Source: Psettodes erumei
Taxonomy: Eukaryota; Chordata; Actinopteri; Pleuronectiformes; Psettodidae
Length of the DNA: 64,000 nt
Reading direction: 5' to 3'
Assembly (NCBI GenBank): GCA_016785225.1
Contig: JAFBJZ010000838.1
Location: forward strand, 248,001 to 312,000
The position numbers and the translations under genes were made by a program. Under the pieces are notes generated by a model. The model was given only the letters and a program-made list of their open reading frames with translations. It searched no databases and was not told where the DNA came from. Positions 36,737-50,300 of this stretch are shown here, one piece after another; the first letter of the stretch is position 1, and each line of letters opens with the position of its first letter.

Positions 36737-36878
36737 ATGGATAAACAACCCAGATTACTGTCTTCGAGGCTGTTCCAGAGGCACAGACAGTGTGAGGTTG
36801 TACTGAATCGCAGTGTTTTGGCTTGGAGGGAAATAGAGACGAGCAGAAAACGAAGCATCAGCAGTGTATCTGAAGCAG
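36737..36878 (+). CDS. cerk: cerk exon 1 (coding part)
   Basis: Residues 1-47, MDKQPRLLSSRLFQRHRQCE and on to SISSVSEA, donor GCAG|GTAAGT. It starts the PH domain; the pattern of a short basic leader followed by CEVVLNRSVLAWREI parallels human CRCAVSLEPARALLRWW only loosely, as usual for this exon. An upstream in-frame stop lies at 36710-36712. Confidence 0.88.
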
Positions 36879-38242
36879 GTAAGTGAGACAGTTTTAGAAC
36901 TTTGTAATGGTTCCAAGCAAAAACAGATTTTGTGTCATGTTTTAAATAACTTAAACACTAAGTCCAACAACACCATTAAAAGCAGAATAATACATAATTC
37001 CACAAATCACAAAAATGAAACAATCACAAAATGTAAAAAACTCAACAAAATCCTTTTTTTTAAATTAACCAATATCCAGTCGTGTACTTCTCTCCAGTAA
37101 CTCATTTCCCTCCAGTTAATGTGTCCATTGTCACACAAAGAGCTGTCTTCCACTCAGTTCTCCTTTTTAGGTTCATGCATATTGAGTTGGCTGGGGACAG
37201 CACATTGAAAGGTCACATAAGTTCTCAGTCAGAAATAACGGCTCTGTGTCTTACTAGCAACCACAGCTAGGGGTCGACTGTTATTTAATATGTCTCCTGG
37301 GAAGGAGTTCAGTCATTCTTTCATTAAGGGTCATTGAAAGTTGTTTTCTGACACAGCGAGCTCCCAGAATGTGAACATTTCAGAAACTTGATTTTGGTCA
37401 CTGATGGTTTTGAGTTTTTATCCCAAAGAGTTTTGTAACTGTAAAAGGAGCCACAATTTTCTGAAATCCAGGGTCTCGGTGAGGCAGACTCCCAGCATGC
37501 ACTGGATTAATGGTCTGTGTCTTAAGTTGTCCTTACTAACACTGTGGCTGTCCAGCAGTGCTTCTGGAAATGTTGGTCCTTTCCCTTCTTTGCACAACCT
37601 CAGCTGAACTCCAGCCGTCCTTATAACCTCCCGGGGCTAATGTTTGTTCATCTAAATGACTTCCCCGATCTGCAATTACTGTACCACATCGAGTGGAGTG
37701 ATTACAGCTGGCACAGCACCCTTCAGTTTAAACCTGGCCATTGACCTTCCTCAAAGTGGTATCAGGCGCCCCATTATAACCTGCCGTAAAGACTTTCATT
37801 TATTGAGTCAATGTTCAACGCAGCTACATCAACCCCCCAGTGCTCATTGCGACAAGAGAGAGTCAGTTTACCCTGGAGTTAGGAATCAAATAAAGTCTTT
37901 GCCAGCAATAAATATCCAGTAAGTTCAACATTAAACACTTACAAAAAGGAATGGTGTCACGATCATTTCTGAGAAAATCAAATGGCTTTAAGTGCTTCAG
38001 CAAGCTACAATGGCTGATTATGTTTACCTTTCTATACCTGCAGTCTTTGAGCAATGTGCGGTTATCCTTGGTGGTCAGTACAGTGTGGTTAATAAGTTAC
38101 TCCAGAAAAGAAAGAGGTGGCTGCGGCTGGAATTTTCCCTAACATCTTCACACCTACCCAAACAAGAAATCATCTATTTTTGGACGCCACATGTTTTACA
38201 TGTTGTCAACTTCCATCATGGGCTGCTCACTCACAATACTTC

Positions 38243-38307
<65 letters not shown>

Positions 38308-41300
38308 ACTTCTTTCTCTTCGAGACATTTGAAGCAGTGAAACTGCACAGCTGGTGAAATGTCCTTGAGATATTTGTTCTGCTGGCAGAGGTTTTTTGTT
38401 TGGTGCATTAAAACACCTGCTCCTTAACCTGCACGGTCACAGATTCAGTGCCCACATCAGCAGAAATACCGCTATGGAATGAATTAGTGGAGAGCAGGAT
38501 GGATTGTTTGTCCTTTGTAATTTAATGATCCAGTGTAGTTTTACTGAAAAAATGTGACAAACCCAGCTGTCAGGATAGCAGACAGGAGAAACAGTGCAGA
38601 TTTAACATTTTCCTATCATTTAGAAGTTAAGAGAATCAGAGTCCGCTGTCTGTCTTGGCTGATAGCAGGAAATCATGCAGCACGACTCAAATTTGACAGG
38701 TCTAACTCAGACTGTATTTTCCATTTTTGCCCAATATATTTCCCCAAACATCAGACTGACACACAAGGGCCATAAATGCCAAGAGGAATTGTTATGAGTG
38801 GTAAACATTCACTCTGGCCGTGATGTTTGGGCTCACACAACATCATGTTACTGCTTGACATTTAAGTTGATTTGGTCGAATCAGAGCATCCGTCAGTCAA
38901 ATGCGCTGAGTAGAGCAGCAAGACAGGGGTATCCTGGCCAAGAATGTTGGTTGTTTACTCCCCTGACACACAAATAAAATCCAATCAGTGATGGTATGGA
39001 GTCTGGAGTAAATGCATGCTTCCATCAAACACCTCACATATGCTTTAGAGAGGCTCTCCCCTTTCCTCCAAATCACTGTGCTTAGCAAGACGTCCTTCCT
39101 CAGGCCCTCAAAGCCTGTTGGTTGATGGATGGCTTCTGACTGACTTATAGTGACAAAAGGTCACAAAAAAGTAAGTTTGCATTTATTGTTAAAGTCATGT
39201 CTTGTATTGACAAGTGAGCTAGCAGTATCACTGCACCCCTAGTGACTGTTCTGCTGTTCTACCTTCCACCTTGGCTGTGCTTTCGTCTCCATCTGTTTGC
39301 CTAAGCGTTGGCTTAACAAACCCATTGTGCCTGGGAGACATCCACGTCCTGTTTGACAGCTCACTGCCATGTGTACCCAGGCAGATCTGTGCTTTGTAAT
39401 CTAAAGCTGGTGCTCAATGCACAGCCCTGTCTGTACATTGAGAGACAGCTACCAAGGGGAGGAGAGAGATAGAGGGGGAAAAACACTGCCAGGAAGCGAC
39501 AGCTGGAGACAGGGTAAACTGCACAGGTTTATACTTTATTGATTTATTTACCCCCAGCTTTGTTCAAAAAGTAGGAACTCTGGAGCCAATTACTTTATGC
39601 AGTGAATCAAGGACCTGGATGATGATGTGTTGGTGTAGTTGAGTGATGAAGAAGTGCATAATTATCCTCTCCATAGTAGCACATCCTCTCTGTTTGATAA
39701 TAACACAATTCTGGATGTATTACAGAACAACAGTTGCTTACATGCGCCCAGTTTCAACTAATATCCAGCATGGGGCCAAAAATGCTTAAATTCTAAATTG
39801 AATAGCTGACAACATAAACAGTTTTATCAGTTTCACACCCTCACTTAAGTCTTATCTCCTCTCTTGCACCTGTGTTGCATGTCACTCGGAACACGATATG
39901 TAAAAGCAAAAACGGGAATGACACCAAAACAACACAAATAGTGTGAGAACACCTAAGAACGTGCGCGCTTCCTTCAGCTTGCACCGGCTTGTCCTCTAGC
40001 ACATTGTCAGTGCCAAACCACAGCAACAATAAAGGGATTACGTATTGATTCGCTGTGTAAAGGGAGGGGTGCAGAGGACAACAGCAGAATATGAATATGA
40101 TGACAGCTTGTTGTTGTCAGAGGACTAAAAGAAGACGAGGGCAGGCGCTGTGCTGTCAGGCATATCATGTACACAAACACAGAATCTCCAGTGCAAAGCA
40201 CGACTGCATGAGATATACAGAGTAGAGCTAATCCAGTGCAGTCATCTCCAAATCTATCACACACTTTTAGCGCTTTACATGTGGGTTGATGAGAGATCGT
40301 TTGGGGTTGGGTCACTTCAACGCCCAAGTGCAAATCATCTAGGGCGTGATGAGGAATTCACAGGCGTTATGTTGACGTTAGGAAACCGGGTAGGAAACCA
40401 GTATGTTGTGCTGGAATCCTGTCAGGTGGGATGCCATCCTGTTTTCGGGAAGCAGGATGAGCAGGATCATGAATCCAGTCAAAACATTATTTCAATAGGC
40501 AATTGTTGAACTGCCATAGTGGTACCAAGTAGTCTCTAGTTAAGTCTGAAGTCAAAGTACTGTTACCAAAGTCAGCTAAGGCGGCTCATCGATCGTCAGC
40601 AGGGGGCAAATAATGATTACCTCAGGTCCAGCTTGACCAGACTCAATCAGTGGATTTGGTAAGAGTTGAACTTCTGTAAGCTTTAACAAAGCAATACACA
40701 CCAATGACCAACTGTAGCAAGCTGTGTTTACAGTGCTGTCTCTGGCTAGTTGATGTTAGCATGTTTTATGTTAGTTCTCCTGCTACTGTGGTTTACAAAC
40801 TAACCCCACAGGGAGTCACTGTGTCGCCAAAGCTTCTAGAACCAACAATTTCACAATGGATAAATGTCACTATGCCACTTGCCACTTGTTTGACTGAGCT
40901 AAGGCTTAATAGAGCGATGGAAAGCCTGTGAGGGATCATGTGAAATTCCAAATTGCTCATTGCAAATTGGAGGAAAATAGGAAGAAACCTAATTTTCAAA
41001 AAAAAAAAAACCTTTTGTATTTTTTATTCACTTGCAGATGTACTGTAGTGAAATGTACAGGAGTTTTTTTTGCCAAATAACAAGCTTGGTACAATTGTGC
41101 TCCATCCTTTTTTCATGTTTGCCACGATGAATAACAGCTCTTCTAAAGAGCCATACTCTTGAATTACATGGAGGATTGTATTTCTACCAGAGGAGCCATA
41201 TTAAACTGACCTCCTAAGCTCCATTACATTAACACAAAGATCCTCTTTGTCCCACTATTACAGGATACAATTATTGCCAGGGCCAGTGGCTGTCAACCCT

Positions 41301-44300
41301 CAATGAGTCGTGCTGGACTTTCAGCCCTCTGGAGAGTTAAAGGGCCACTTCACTGATTTTAAACCTTATGCCCAGCTTCCTCTCATAATATGACATACTT
41401 CATAGGCATGCTATCCAAATCCTACACCTGGAAGAACCAGTCAATGGGCGATAATGGGGCTTGACATCGCCAAGAAAAACTTGAGAGGGAATATGGAAAA
41501 GGAGAGCAGAAAAAAATGTCTGAGTTCCCCCAATTATTTTTTCTTGTGGTTACTTCTACCTGAAGTACAGGAGCAATAATTAGCTGCTCACAACCTGTAC
41601 ACATGCAATCTGTGACACGCCTCATTTTAATGAGCCACTGGTTTACACAATCACATGAGCAATAAACTCACAAATCGCTTCGACATTTGCAACACTGGCC
41701 GTGGCTCTTCGAAAGAGTTCGCAGTGCAGATGTTAATCCATCTCATGTGATTACAGTGGAAACCAGTCGCACCCCGGGCCCCGAGGACTCGGATGTTTCT
41801 GGCTCAGTGGAGAAAGGCGCTAACAATGCCAGAGCTAGGGATTACACTCGCACTGAGGGGAAGGCAACACACCATCACTGCCAGAATTTGAGGTCCAGAG
41901 TTGCACATGCCAGGCTTAGGGAATTACTCTCTGTGTCGCTTGTTGTCCTCATTTCACGTGACCGACTCTTTGAACTTGGCTTTTATTCCCATCGCAGTCA
42001 ACTGGAACCTCTCCCGTAGGGAAACTGAATACCTGACAGGTTGTTTACATTAGTGGGCCAAAATGCCCTCATACAAATTTTGGGCAGTTATGTGTTTCTT
42101 TGGAAACTTCTCAGAGACAAAACTATAGAAAGTAGAAATGAGTCTTATTTTGCTTCCTGGAAATACGATTGTTCCTGGATTCCTGGAATTGGAAGTTATA
42201 TGCTGTATTAATCCATGCCTATCATGTCTGTTGGAATCATGAAAATGACATCTTCATCTATTCAAACAATACTGGCACATCAGATATAAGGTGTATAAGT
42301 TGATATAAATTGAATAAGGTAAGAAGTTGAGGCTCAGCATCTTTATGAGGAAACACTGATGATATTAAAATCACCTGGCAGTCTCAAGTGTTTACAGTGG
42401 GCTCACTGGCAACTATCACTGGAGACAGTAACGCAAACACAAAGTTTTCACGCTCCAGGTCACACTAATTTAATCACCCGTGCTTCGATCAGTTATATGC
42501 CAATATTAATGTTTGTTTTTAATTTTGTACTCTCTGGGTACTGCTGTGACTGATCATTTATCGTTCATCTCCTCGAGATGTTTGGGTTTGTCCCCTTGGG
42601 CTTAGCTGTCACATGGAAATCTTTTATTTGGAGTAAATGACAGCTGAAGCAAGAGTTTGAATTTTGTGAAGCGAAGAAAAACTCATATGCCATTCATCCT
42701 AAGGTGGTTGCAGCAAATGGAAGCTGGACGTATATTTCAAGTCTTACAGATCTCGACCGTCACCAGAGTTTTACAGCAGCCAAACAATCATTTAAAATGC
42801 TTTCCTCCGAATGCAGAACAAGTTCCAGACATTAATAAGCACCACCCCACCCCCGTTCCCGAAAAAGCTGACTTCTTGCAGATAGCAGACCTCTCCAGCT
42901 CACACTGTCACACTGAGCCCTGTGGTATGAATAGGCAGAGCACACTGGATGACTGCCAGGGCCGAGATTCTTTTCAAGCACAAAAAAAGTATGTCAGCGC
43001 AGAGAAGAGAGGATCTGGCTTGTATGGCCGAGGGCTTAGCATGTGGCTTAGGGACTGCGCTGAGCTAAATGTGTGTGTGTGATGGGATTATTGCATGCGT
43101 GTATGTGCTGATGCCTGTGTGTGGCGGGGTTATTGGAGCAGGGTTAGAAAGCAGGAATGTCGGCTATTGTTTCCAGCTCCTTCCCCAACACACTTCACTG
43201 GGATTGTTAGCTTTGTGCTTGTTTCTGGGGTTAATTTGACCAAAGCAGCAGCCTGCCCGGAGAGAGAGAGAGGGAGAGAGAGAGAGCGAGACGCTGCCTG
43301 TGCTGACCCAGTGATGAATGCTGTTTGTTTTCTATTTGACAGGGGTAGCTTTGACTACCAGGTTAAAAGATTTCATACATTTTTCATTTTTTTGGTTCCA
43401 CCGTGAGCCAGGGAGCTGAAGATAACAAACATGTAAATGCGTCAGACACAAGATAAGATATTCTAATATATTCCACTCAGTCTTTTGGCACATCTCGGGT
43501 ACAAGTTTTATGCTCGGATGTGAAAAAAATGCAAGTTTTCTCGTAAGATTCTTCAAATCCAATACAGTTGGTTGTAATCTTGGGTTCATCTTGACAGTGA
43601 CTGTCACTACCAACATGCAACATTTTACCAAAGATAACCGGATTTTGCTTATCTACTTGCATTTTGATGCGATCAAACATCCTGCTCAATACACTGTGTC
43701 TATTTTGTCAGCGCATCTCAATGATAAATCATTTGATCAGTGCTGCATGTTGAACTGCATCAGTCAAAGCAGATTTGAGTCTTGGCGATTTTCCTGCGGG
43801 GTTTCACGTTGCACAATCGCATGGACGTGCAAAATGGGTGCGCTTGAATCAGGCCCTTAAACAATCAACTTTCTCACTGATCTGTTTGTGTAAGATACTC
43901 CCTTTAACACTCACTTTACACATTTGTGACGTATGTTCATCTTATTATCAATGAGTCATCATAGGCCTTGTTCACAGAGCAGGTTCCCCTGGATCAAAGG
44001 CATCAAAGTTACAGCTGTTGATCTCTAATTGTTCAGGTACAGTGTGTAAAAAAACATTCAGCAGTTACTTCTCTCACTCAGCCCAAACACATGCCAGGAA
44101 TGTAATTGAAAACTGAAAATGTATGTGCTTGTCCAAATGTGTGATACACAGGCCACCCTGACTGATGATGGGGTAGTGTTGCCCCCCCCCCCATGACCCT
44201 GAACAGGATAAGCAGTTCAGAAAATAGATGGAATGTTTAAGTCACGGTAACTTTCCATAATCCATTATATATTTTAATTCAACACCAACAATCACTTTGG

Positions 44301-47300
44301 CAGAGCGCGAGGTGTCATTTTTCAAATCGTGGGAATGAAACTCCTCATTCTTTTTTTTTTTTCTGAAATAAAGCCATTACCCACATGGCCATAACTCTTC
44401 TTCCTATTTGTCAAAGTGTGAATATCGATGGCCATAAAGTTATTCATGCCTGCATAGCGCATCATCTTTATTTGAGAAAGAAATGAAATCCTATTCCCTC
44501 AGACTCCCAGGAGAGAAATAATATGTCATGCCTCCCTCCCATCCATTTCACCATATCAGCTGAATAAATTTGTAGGGGAGACTGGGAAGCCTGTATGTGA
44601 TGCAGTTGAAGAGGTCAGTTAAACTTGTTGCAAGTAATATTGTCCTTTCCGAAGCACAAAAGTGCACTTGTGAATTTGTTCTGTTAGCGGCAGAGAGAGT
44701 GCTCAGAATTCCTGAATTTAAAGTGCACAAACAATTTGCAAGAGAAAAGCTACAGGATGTTATGAGATTAATCCAGAATATTTAGGCGTCGCCCACACAG
44801 CACTGAGCTGCACCTCTTCACTGGCCATATCTTTAAGTTTCTTCATCTTCATTACCTCCGGTCACTGTATCATCTTAAGTATCAAACAAGGCAAATTAAA
44901 ATCTATTCATTTTTCCTAGCAGCTGTTTTATGCAGCTGACCCGCTCCTACCAGATCAGATTACTCGACAAATTCTGTTAATGAACAAACCATTCAAATGC
45001 TGCCAAAGTCTTTCACTTTCAAGTCATTTTACCCCCGCGGCCTGAATCTGGTTTCTGTGGGAAAGACGGAAGGGAGGATGTCTCACCTGCTCTCCTGGGA
45101 TATGGCCGTGTTTTTCCTTCCGTTCCTTCTCACACATTTCTTTTGTGTGGATATCCAAGCGCTCCGCAGTTGTTTTGGTTTCCCACCGCGCATCCATGTA
45201 CCTGTCAGAGAGCAAAAAACAAAAAAAAATTATTAGAGGCTGCAGACTAACGGTGACAGCAGAAGAACATCACGCTTCGGTTGTTGTGTGGAGCAGTTAA
45301 AAAAATACAAATTAATTCATTAATTTTTTCTCCTCAGCTCGCAGCCATGCTGTTCGGGTGTGTGAAATAGTGGCCGTCCGCAAGGCCGAAGACGACGACC
45401 AAGGCCAGATCAAGACCAGGAGACAGGAGAAAGCCACGCAGCGCTCGCAGCTGTATCCACACGCATTCACAGGTACAGCACTTTGCACCGACATGCAGAA
45501 TTTTAGGGGTTTGTCAACAGGACAGGACACGTCGGCCTTTACTGCATCTGCTTTGACCTGTCCTCTGTCCTCCAGCTGTGTGGAGGGGCAGTGCTTCAGC
45601 GCTGTTGGTGCCCCTTTAAGAAACAGATGCAGCATCTTACGTTCCCTCCGACAACACCGCCCCAAGTCAGTTTTCATCACTGTCACTTTCATTTCAGTGC
45701 AGTAGGTTAATGCCACATTACAGTTACATTTTGGCTAAGTGTGCCAGCTCCACCAATCACAAGCGATCTGACACTGGAAAGACGCCCGCAGACATCTCTA
45801 CAGTCTGAAAGTAATGCATTAACAAGAGAGTCCCTCGCAGCTTAGCTGACTGGGCCTACGATGGCAGCGTGCCAGTGACTTATGAGCTTAATGCTTGATT
45901 TTGAGCCATTAGATTATATCCAAAACAAGATCGAATTTACATTATTCATCGCAGCCAAATGTTTCAGAATGACCTTGCTAATGTGAGCTTTTACTGGCAT
46001 TAGAGCGTGTCGAGGCTGACACAACCACATTCCCACAATCTGCGCACAACTTGGCTTCAAAGGCACATCCCCGTCACTTACATCCCGATTATGTAACTTA
46101 TTAAAGGAGGATTTTTACTCCCACTCTCCACCTCTCTCTGCCGACCCCCACGGTAAGTAGGAGCTACTGGAAGTTATCTGGACGTGCCTGAAAAGTTAAC
46201 TTTTCTATCTGATGGAGGGGAAAAAAATGCTTAGTGCGATAATTTGACTTTGAAATGCTTAGCGAGTGAATCTGCCGTCAAAGTGCTTAGTGGGTGAATT
46301 TTCACGTCCTAAATGTAAATATTTCAGTAATGTTCCTAGCAGGATATTATGTGACTCCATCTCCACTTTTTGTCCGACTATCAGCAGAGCCCTGTTCTAC
46401 TTAAGTGACTTCTACTTCATTTCCCTTATGCCCTTATTTCTCATATCTGATTGGCCTTTACTGGCGAAGGTGAGGCCCGGGTTCATTCTGTAGCTAAGTC
46501 TGCACTGAAAGCAGGCGGAGCCACAAGAACAAAGCGACAATAAATGATATCTACTGTGACGTCCCGCCACAGAGTCCAAAAATACTCATAAGACGGTGGG
46601 AAACATGACATAAATGGAAAAGAACTATCACAGATTTATTTTTAGGCACGTTTGCTGTGTCTTGATAACATCTCTGTTTCCTTTGACACACCTTTTACCT
46701 ATCTCGGAGCATCACTCGGTTGGTGGCTCGAGCTTAACACAAAGGATGAGGGTTGAAAGTCTATCAGCGTACATATCCTGAAATTATCTTTGTGGGATGT
46801 AAAATATAATCCCTCCCCCTCCCTCCCATTTCGTTTCCCTGCAGTTTCCTACGTGAGGAGGACGAGGCAGCACCAGTGGCGGTGCAGCGACGTCACCTTC
46901 CACTGCGCCGGCCGGGCCCTCTGCGAGCAGTGGATCCGAGTTATCGACGAGCAGCTGGCGCTACTGAGTACGTACGGCTTAATGACGTTCTAGAGCAGAT
47001 GTGATGAGGAGTTCATGTGGTCGTTCACACAGAACCAAGTGTAACTGTAGAAGGAGAGCATTCATTTGTGGTCTTCCTTGGTTAAATTTTGGAAAAATTT
47101 GGGGCCTGCTAAACAACCTGCCTTCTACAGAGGGAGGTTTGGAAGCTGCTGCTTTCAGCTTGGAGCATCTTGGCACAGGGTGTTCTGGGAGGATCAGGCT
47201 TTTTGACCTCTTAAGTAACTTTTAACACCAGGGAGCAATTGTAGGCCGTGGATCTACAGCAGAGCGTTTTGCCTCTCTGCTTCGTTTGTGGACTCAACAC

Positions 47301-50300
47301 GATGTACGGCATGAATTATAACTTACTGCTGTTCCCCTAACTTCCCTCATCAGTTACCGTACCAGCTACTTTCCTCATGACTCTGCCTCCTGTCACATTC
47401 TGACACATTTTAGATTATATTTTGGTCGTGGGGTAAATGAAGAGTGTTCAATGTACCAGATTAATCTCACAAATACAGAAGAGCCCTAATAACAGCACGC
47501 TATGACCAGCTCTTCTGTTCAGATCATTATTCAAGGTTTATAGTAAAGATGCACCTGTTAACGCTGGAAAATCTTATATATTATAATGTTGGATTAAAAT
47601 AAACTACTACAAAATAGTACTTAGTTACAATGCTTGAGTAAGATGAACTTGCCAATCCTCCTCTTTAATGAAGTTATCATTCAAGTGAAGCCCAATGAGT
47701 TCTTCTTCTCCTGAACCCGACTGTAAGGGAAGTGTTTATTGCTGTTCATAAAAGAGAACATTTCAGGAGCATCTTATGCAGCAGGAACCTCCGGAGAGCC
47801 CAGAGGCGAAGCAGGCGAAGGAGGCAAACAGACCTGGCCTCCTGCATTTCTCTTCTAGACAGTCCCTCAAAGGCACGGGCGTAAAGAAATGGAGCCCGCG
47901 ACAACAGCGCCATACTGTAAAACATATAAACGGTATAGTGTTACAAGCATTAAGAGAGCGCAGTGTCATATAAAACTATGTTCAGCCAAGCATGAAGAGT
48001 CTGCACTGGTTCAGCTTCCTGTCCAGATATGGAATCAATCTGCTGCTTGTTAAACAATATAAACCTATATATATATAACTTGACTGAATATGTTTGACAT
48101 CATCTGGTGGGGAAGACAAACAAAGATCAAGCTTACTATGTAGTAGGTAACTTTATGATGAACATGTTACATTACACTTAAATTGTTTTTCACCGTCAGT
48201 CAGAACCTATTAAGCCCACAAACTACAGAGTTTCACACTTTGGGCCTCATAATGTGATTGCAGTGGGTTCTGGAGGATTTAGTGTGCATCCCTCGTGTTG
48301 GAGATGGGAGTTTAACCCATTTGAAACGGTGTAGCTGGCCCCATTTTGCCTGGAAACACGAATCAATTCAGGAAGATTAACTGCACTCATTGTGAAGATG
48401 AAGCCTTGGTGTGTCCAGCTTTGTTAGTCTCCCCCACAGTACACCTTTATCATCCATTGACTATCCATTTATGTAATCTAATGGAACCGTTGTCTTATTG
48501 CCAAACAATATCAGCCCATATTTCTTTGCGCTCATTTAGTGCTCGATCCCGATCCATTCGTTTTCAACTCGAAGCAGCTGCTTTGTTCCAAACTATCTTT
48601 GGTCTGTTGTCCTAAAAGCAGTCTTCCACCGCAGCCATAAACAAGCCATTTAGCATTCTCCATCGCAGCACTTTGTAGGTTTATCAGCGCATGATGCAGC
48701 ACCTCTGAATTGCTCCACACTCCTCCCATAGTCGCTAGACATGCCATTTATTTCTCAGGCGGCGTGTTTTGGGGACCAGTCAGTTTGACTGAGCATTTTC
48801 AGAAAGGTCTCCGGTTAATGAAAACTTCATCAGGCCGCTGTCAGCTGCACATTTGTAAAAAAGGTAAACAGTGAGCCTTTTTAATGACTATCTCATACCC
48901 CTCCCTCACTTTGCAGCCAGCCGACCAAAGAGCCTTCTGGTGTACATCAATCCCTATGGCGGAAAGCGGCACGGGAAGCGTATTTATGAGCAGAAGGTGG
49001 CTCCACTGTTTCGCCGCGCCGGCATCTCCACTGATGTGATCGGTGAGTCCCTATCACTGGCCTCTCTCAACATTTAAATAAAAAATGAGTCTCGGTGGCC
49101 AAGGTATAGATCTCCACGGCCACCAGGGCCTCTCGCGGGGACCGAAGAGGCTTGCGAGGATATGATTCGGCTCATACCGCCATTAATCACACCAACACCT
49201 TAATGGAAGCTGTGATAGTTGATAAGCTTGGGTATCCAAACACATCTATTATTCAATAAGTGCTTGCTACAGCTTCACATGGTCTGGGGTATTGATGGTC
49301 CATCAGGGTGAATACTATTCACTCTGGGCTTTCCACAGCTACTATGAATTGCAGGATTGTATTTGTGTTGACATTATATGCCTGGTAAACAGATTTTCTC
49401 TTGAAATATTGTCCTTGTTTTGGTGGGCCCAGGGCTCATTTTGCGGGCTAATATACAATAGCTGAATTACATTGTTTTGTGCCACTGTGCCTTTGCTTTT
49501 TCTCAACATTAATCTCCGCGACAAGTTCCAGTTAATGTTTCAGAAGTGCAGCCCGGCGCCTTTCCTCATACTTTATTTCAAAATGCCAGTAATAATAGCA
49601 TGCTTGTCATAGTAGTCAAGCCACAAAGCGTTTGGTCATTTTGTCTGTGCCTTCGCTTTCATTGAAATTGTACTTACACTTGCCATTTGATTTGTTTCTA
49701 TAGTTACGGAGCGTGCCAATCATGCCAGGGACCACTTGAAATCGGAGGCCAATCTCGATAAATATGACGGGTGAGTACTTCAGCTGTGTGTGCTGTTTTC
49801 AGGCTTTTAACGCTGCTTCTTCACAGTGACACGTGGTTGACTCTTGTCTGCTCACATTGTAATAAAGCCACTGGGAGACTTGGACATGACCTGTATATCT
49901 GCGAGTGCAGAGAGAAGTTTGTATGAGGCCTCGTTTTGTTGTTATCTTTGTTGTGTCAGGCTGTAATCACTGAGACTGTGAGTTTCTCACACTTCAGTAT
50001 CACTCCCGTGATCTCAGGCACTGACTTGCATTCCCTTGTACTGAATTTTCAGTGCTTTTAATCAGTGTTACTATCTTCAGTTCGGGAATTCCTATCATTT
50101 GGGCAGATAAACACTAAAGTAAACATGCTGCATGTAAACGTAGCAAACAGATACCGTTGTAACTTCCTGTTTTGTTAGGTCTTTGTCTTTGACCTAATAA
50201 TCATGTTGAGTGCTACAAATGAAATCCTGAAATAGCGAATTTATCTGAACAAAGGTCTGAGGTAACCACTTTTGCTGTTTTAAGATGGACACATATTTTG

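Larger units (their letters stand above)
36879..45337 (+). other. cerk intron 1
   Basis: 8.5 kb with no nested gene recognised. It has a (GT)n tract at 38245-38307, a GA-rich tract at 43260-43289 and a retrotransposon-like tail at 44192-44234. The frames at 40150-40509 and 42657-43082 have no family resemblance. Confidence 0.72.

Noticed and set aside
44597..44785. 62-codon plus frame with plausible protein composition in cerk intron 1
   Set aside because: It has no recognisable family and no splice phase compatible with exons 1 and 2; it reads better as non-coding sequence.
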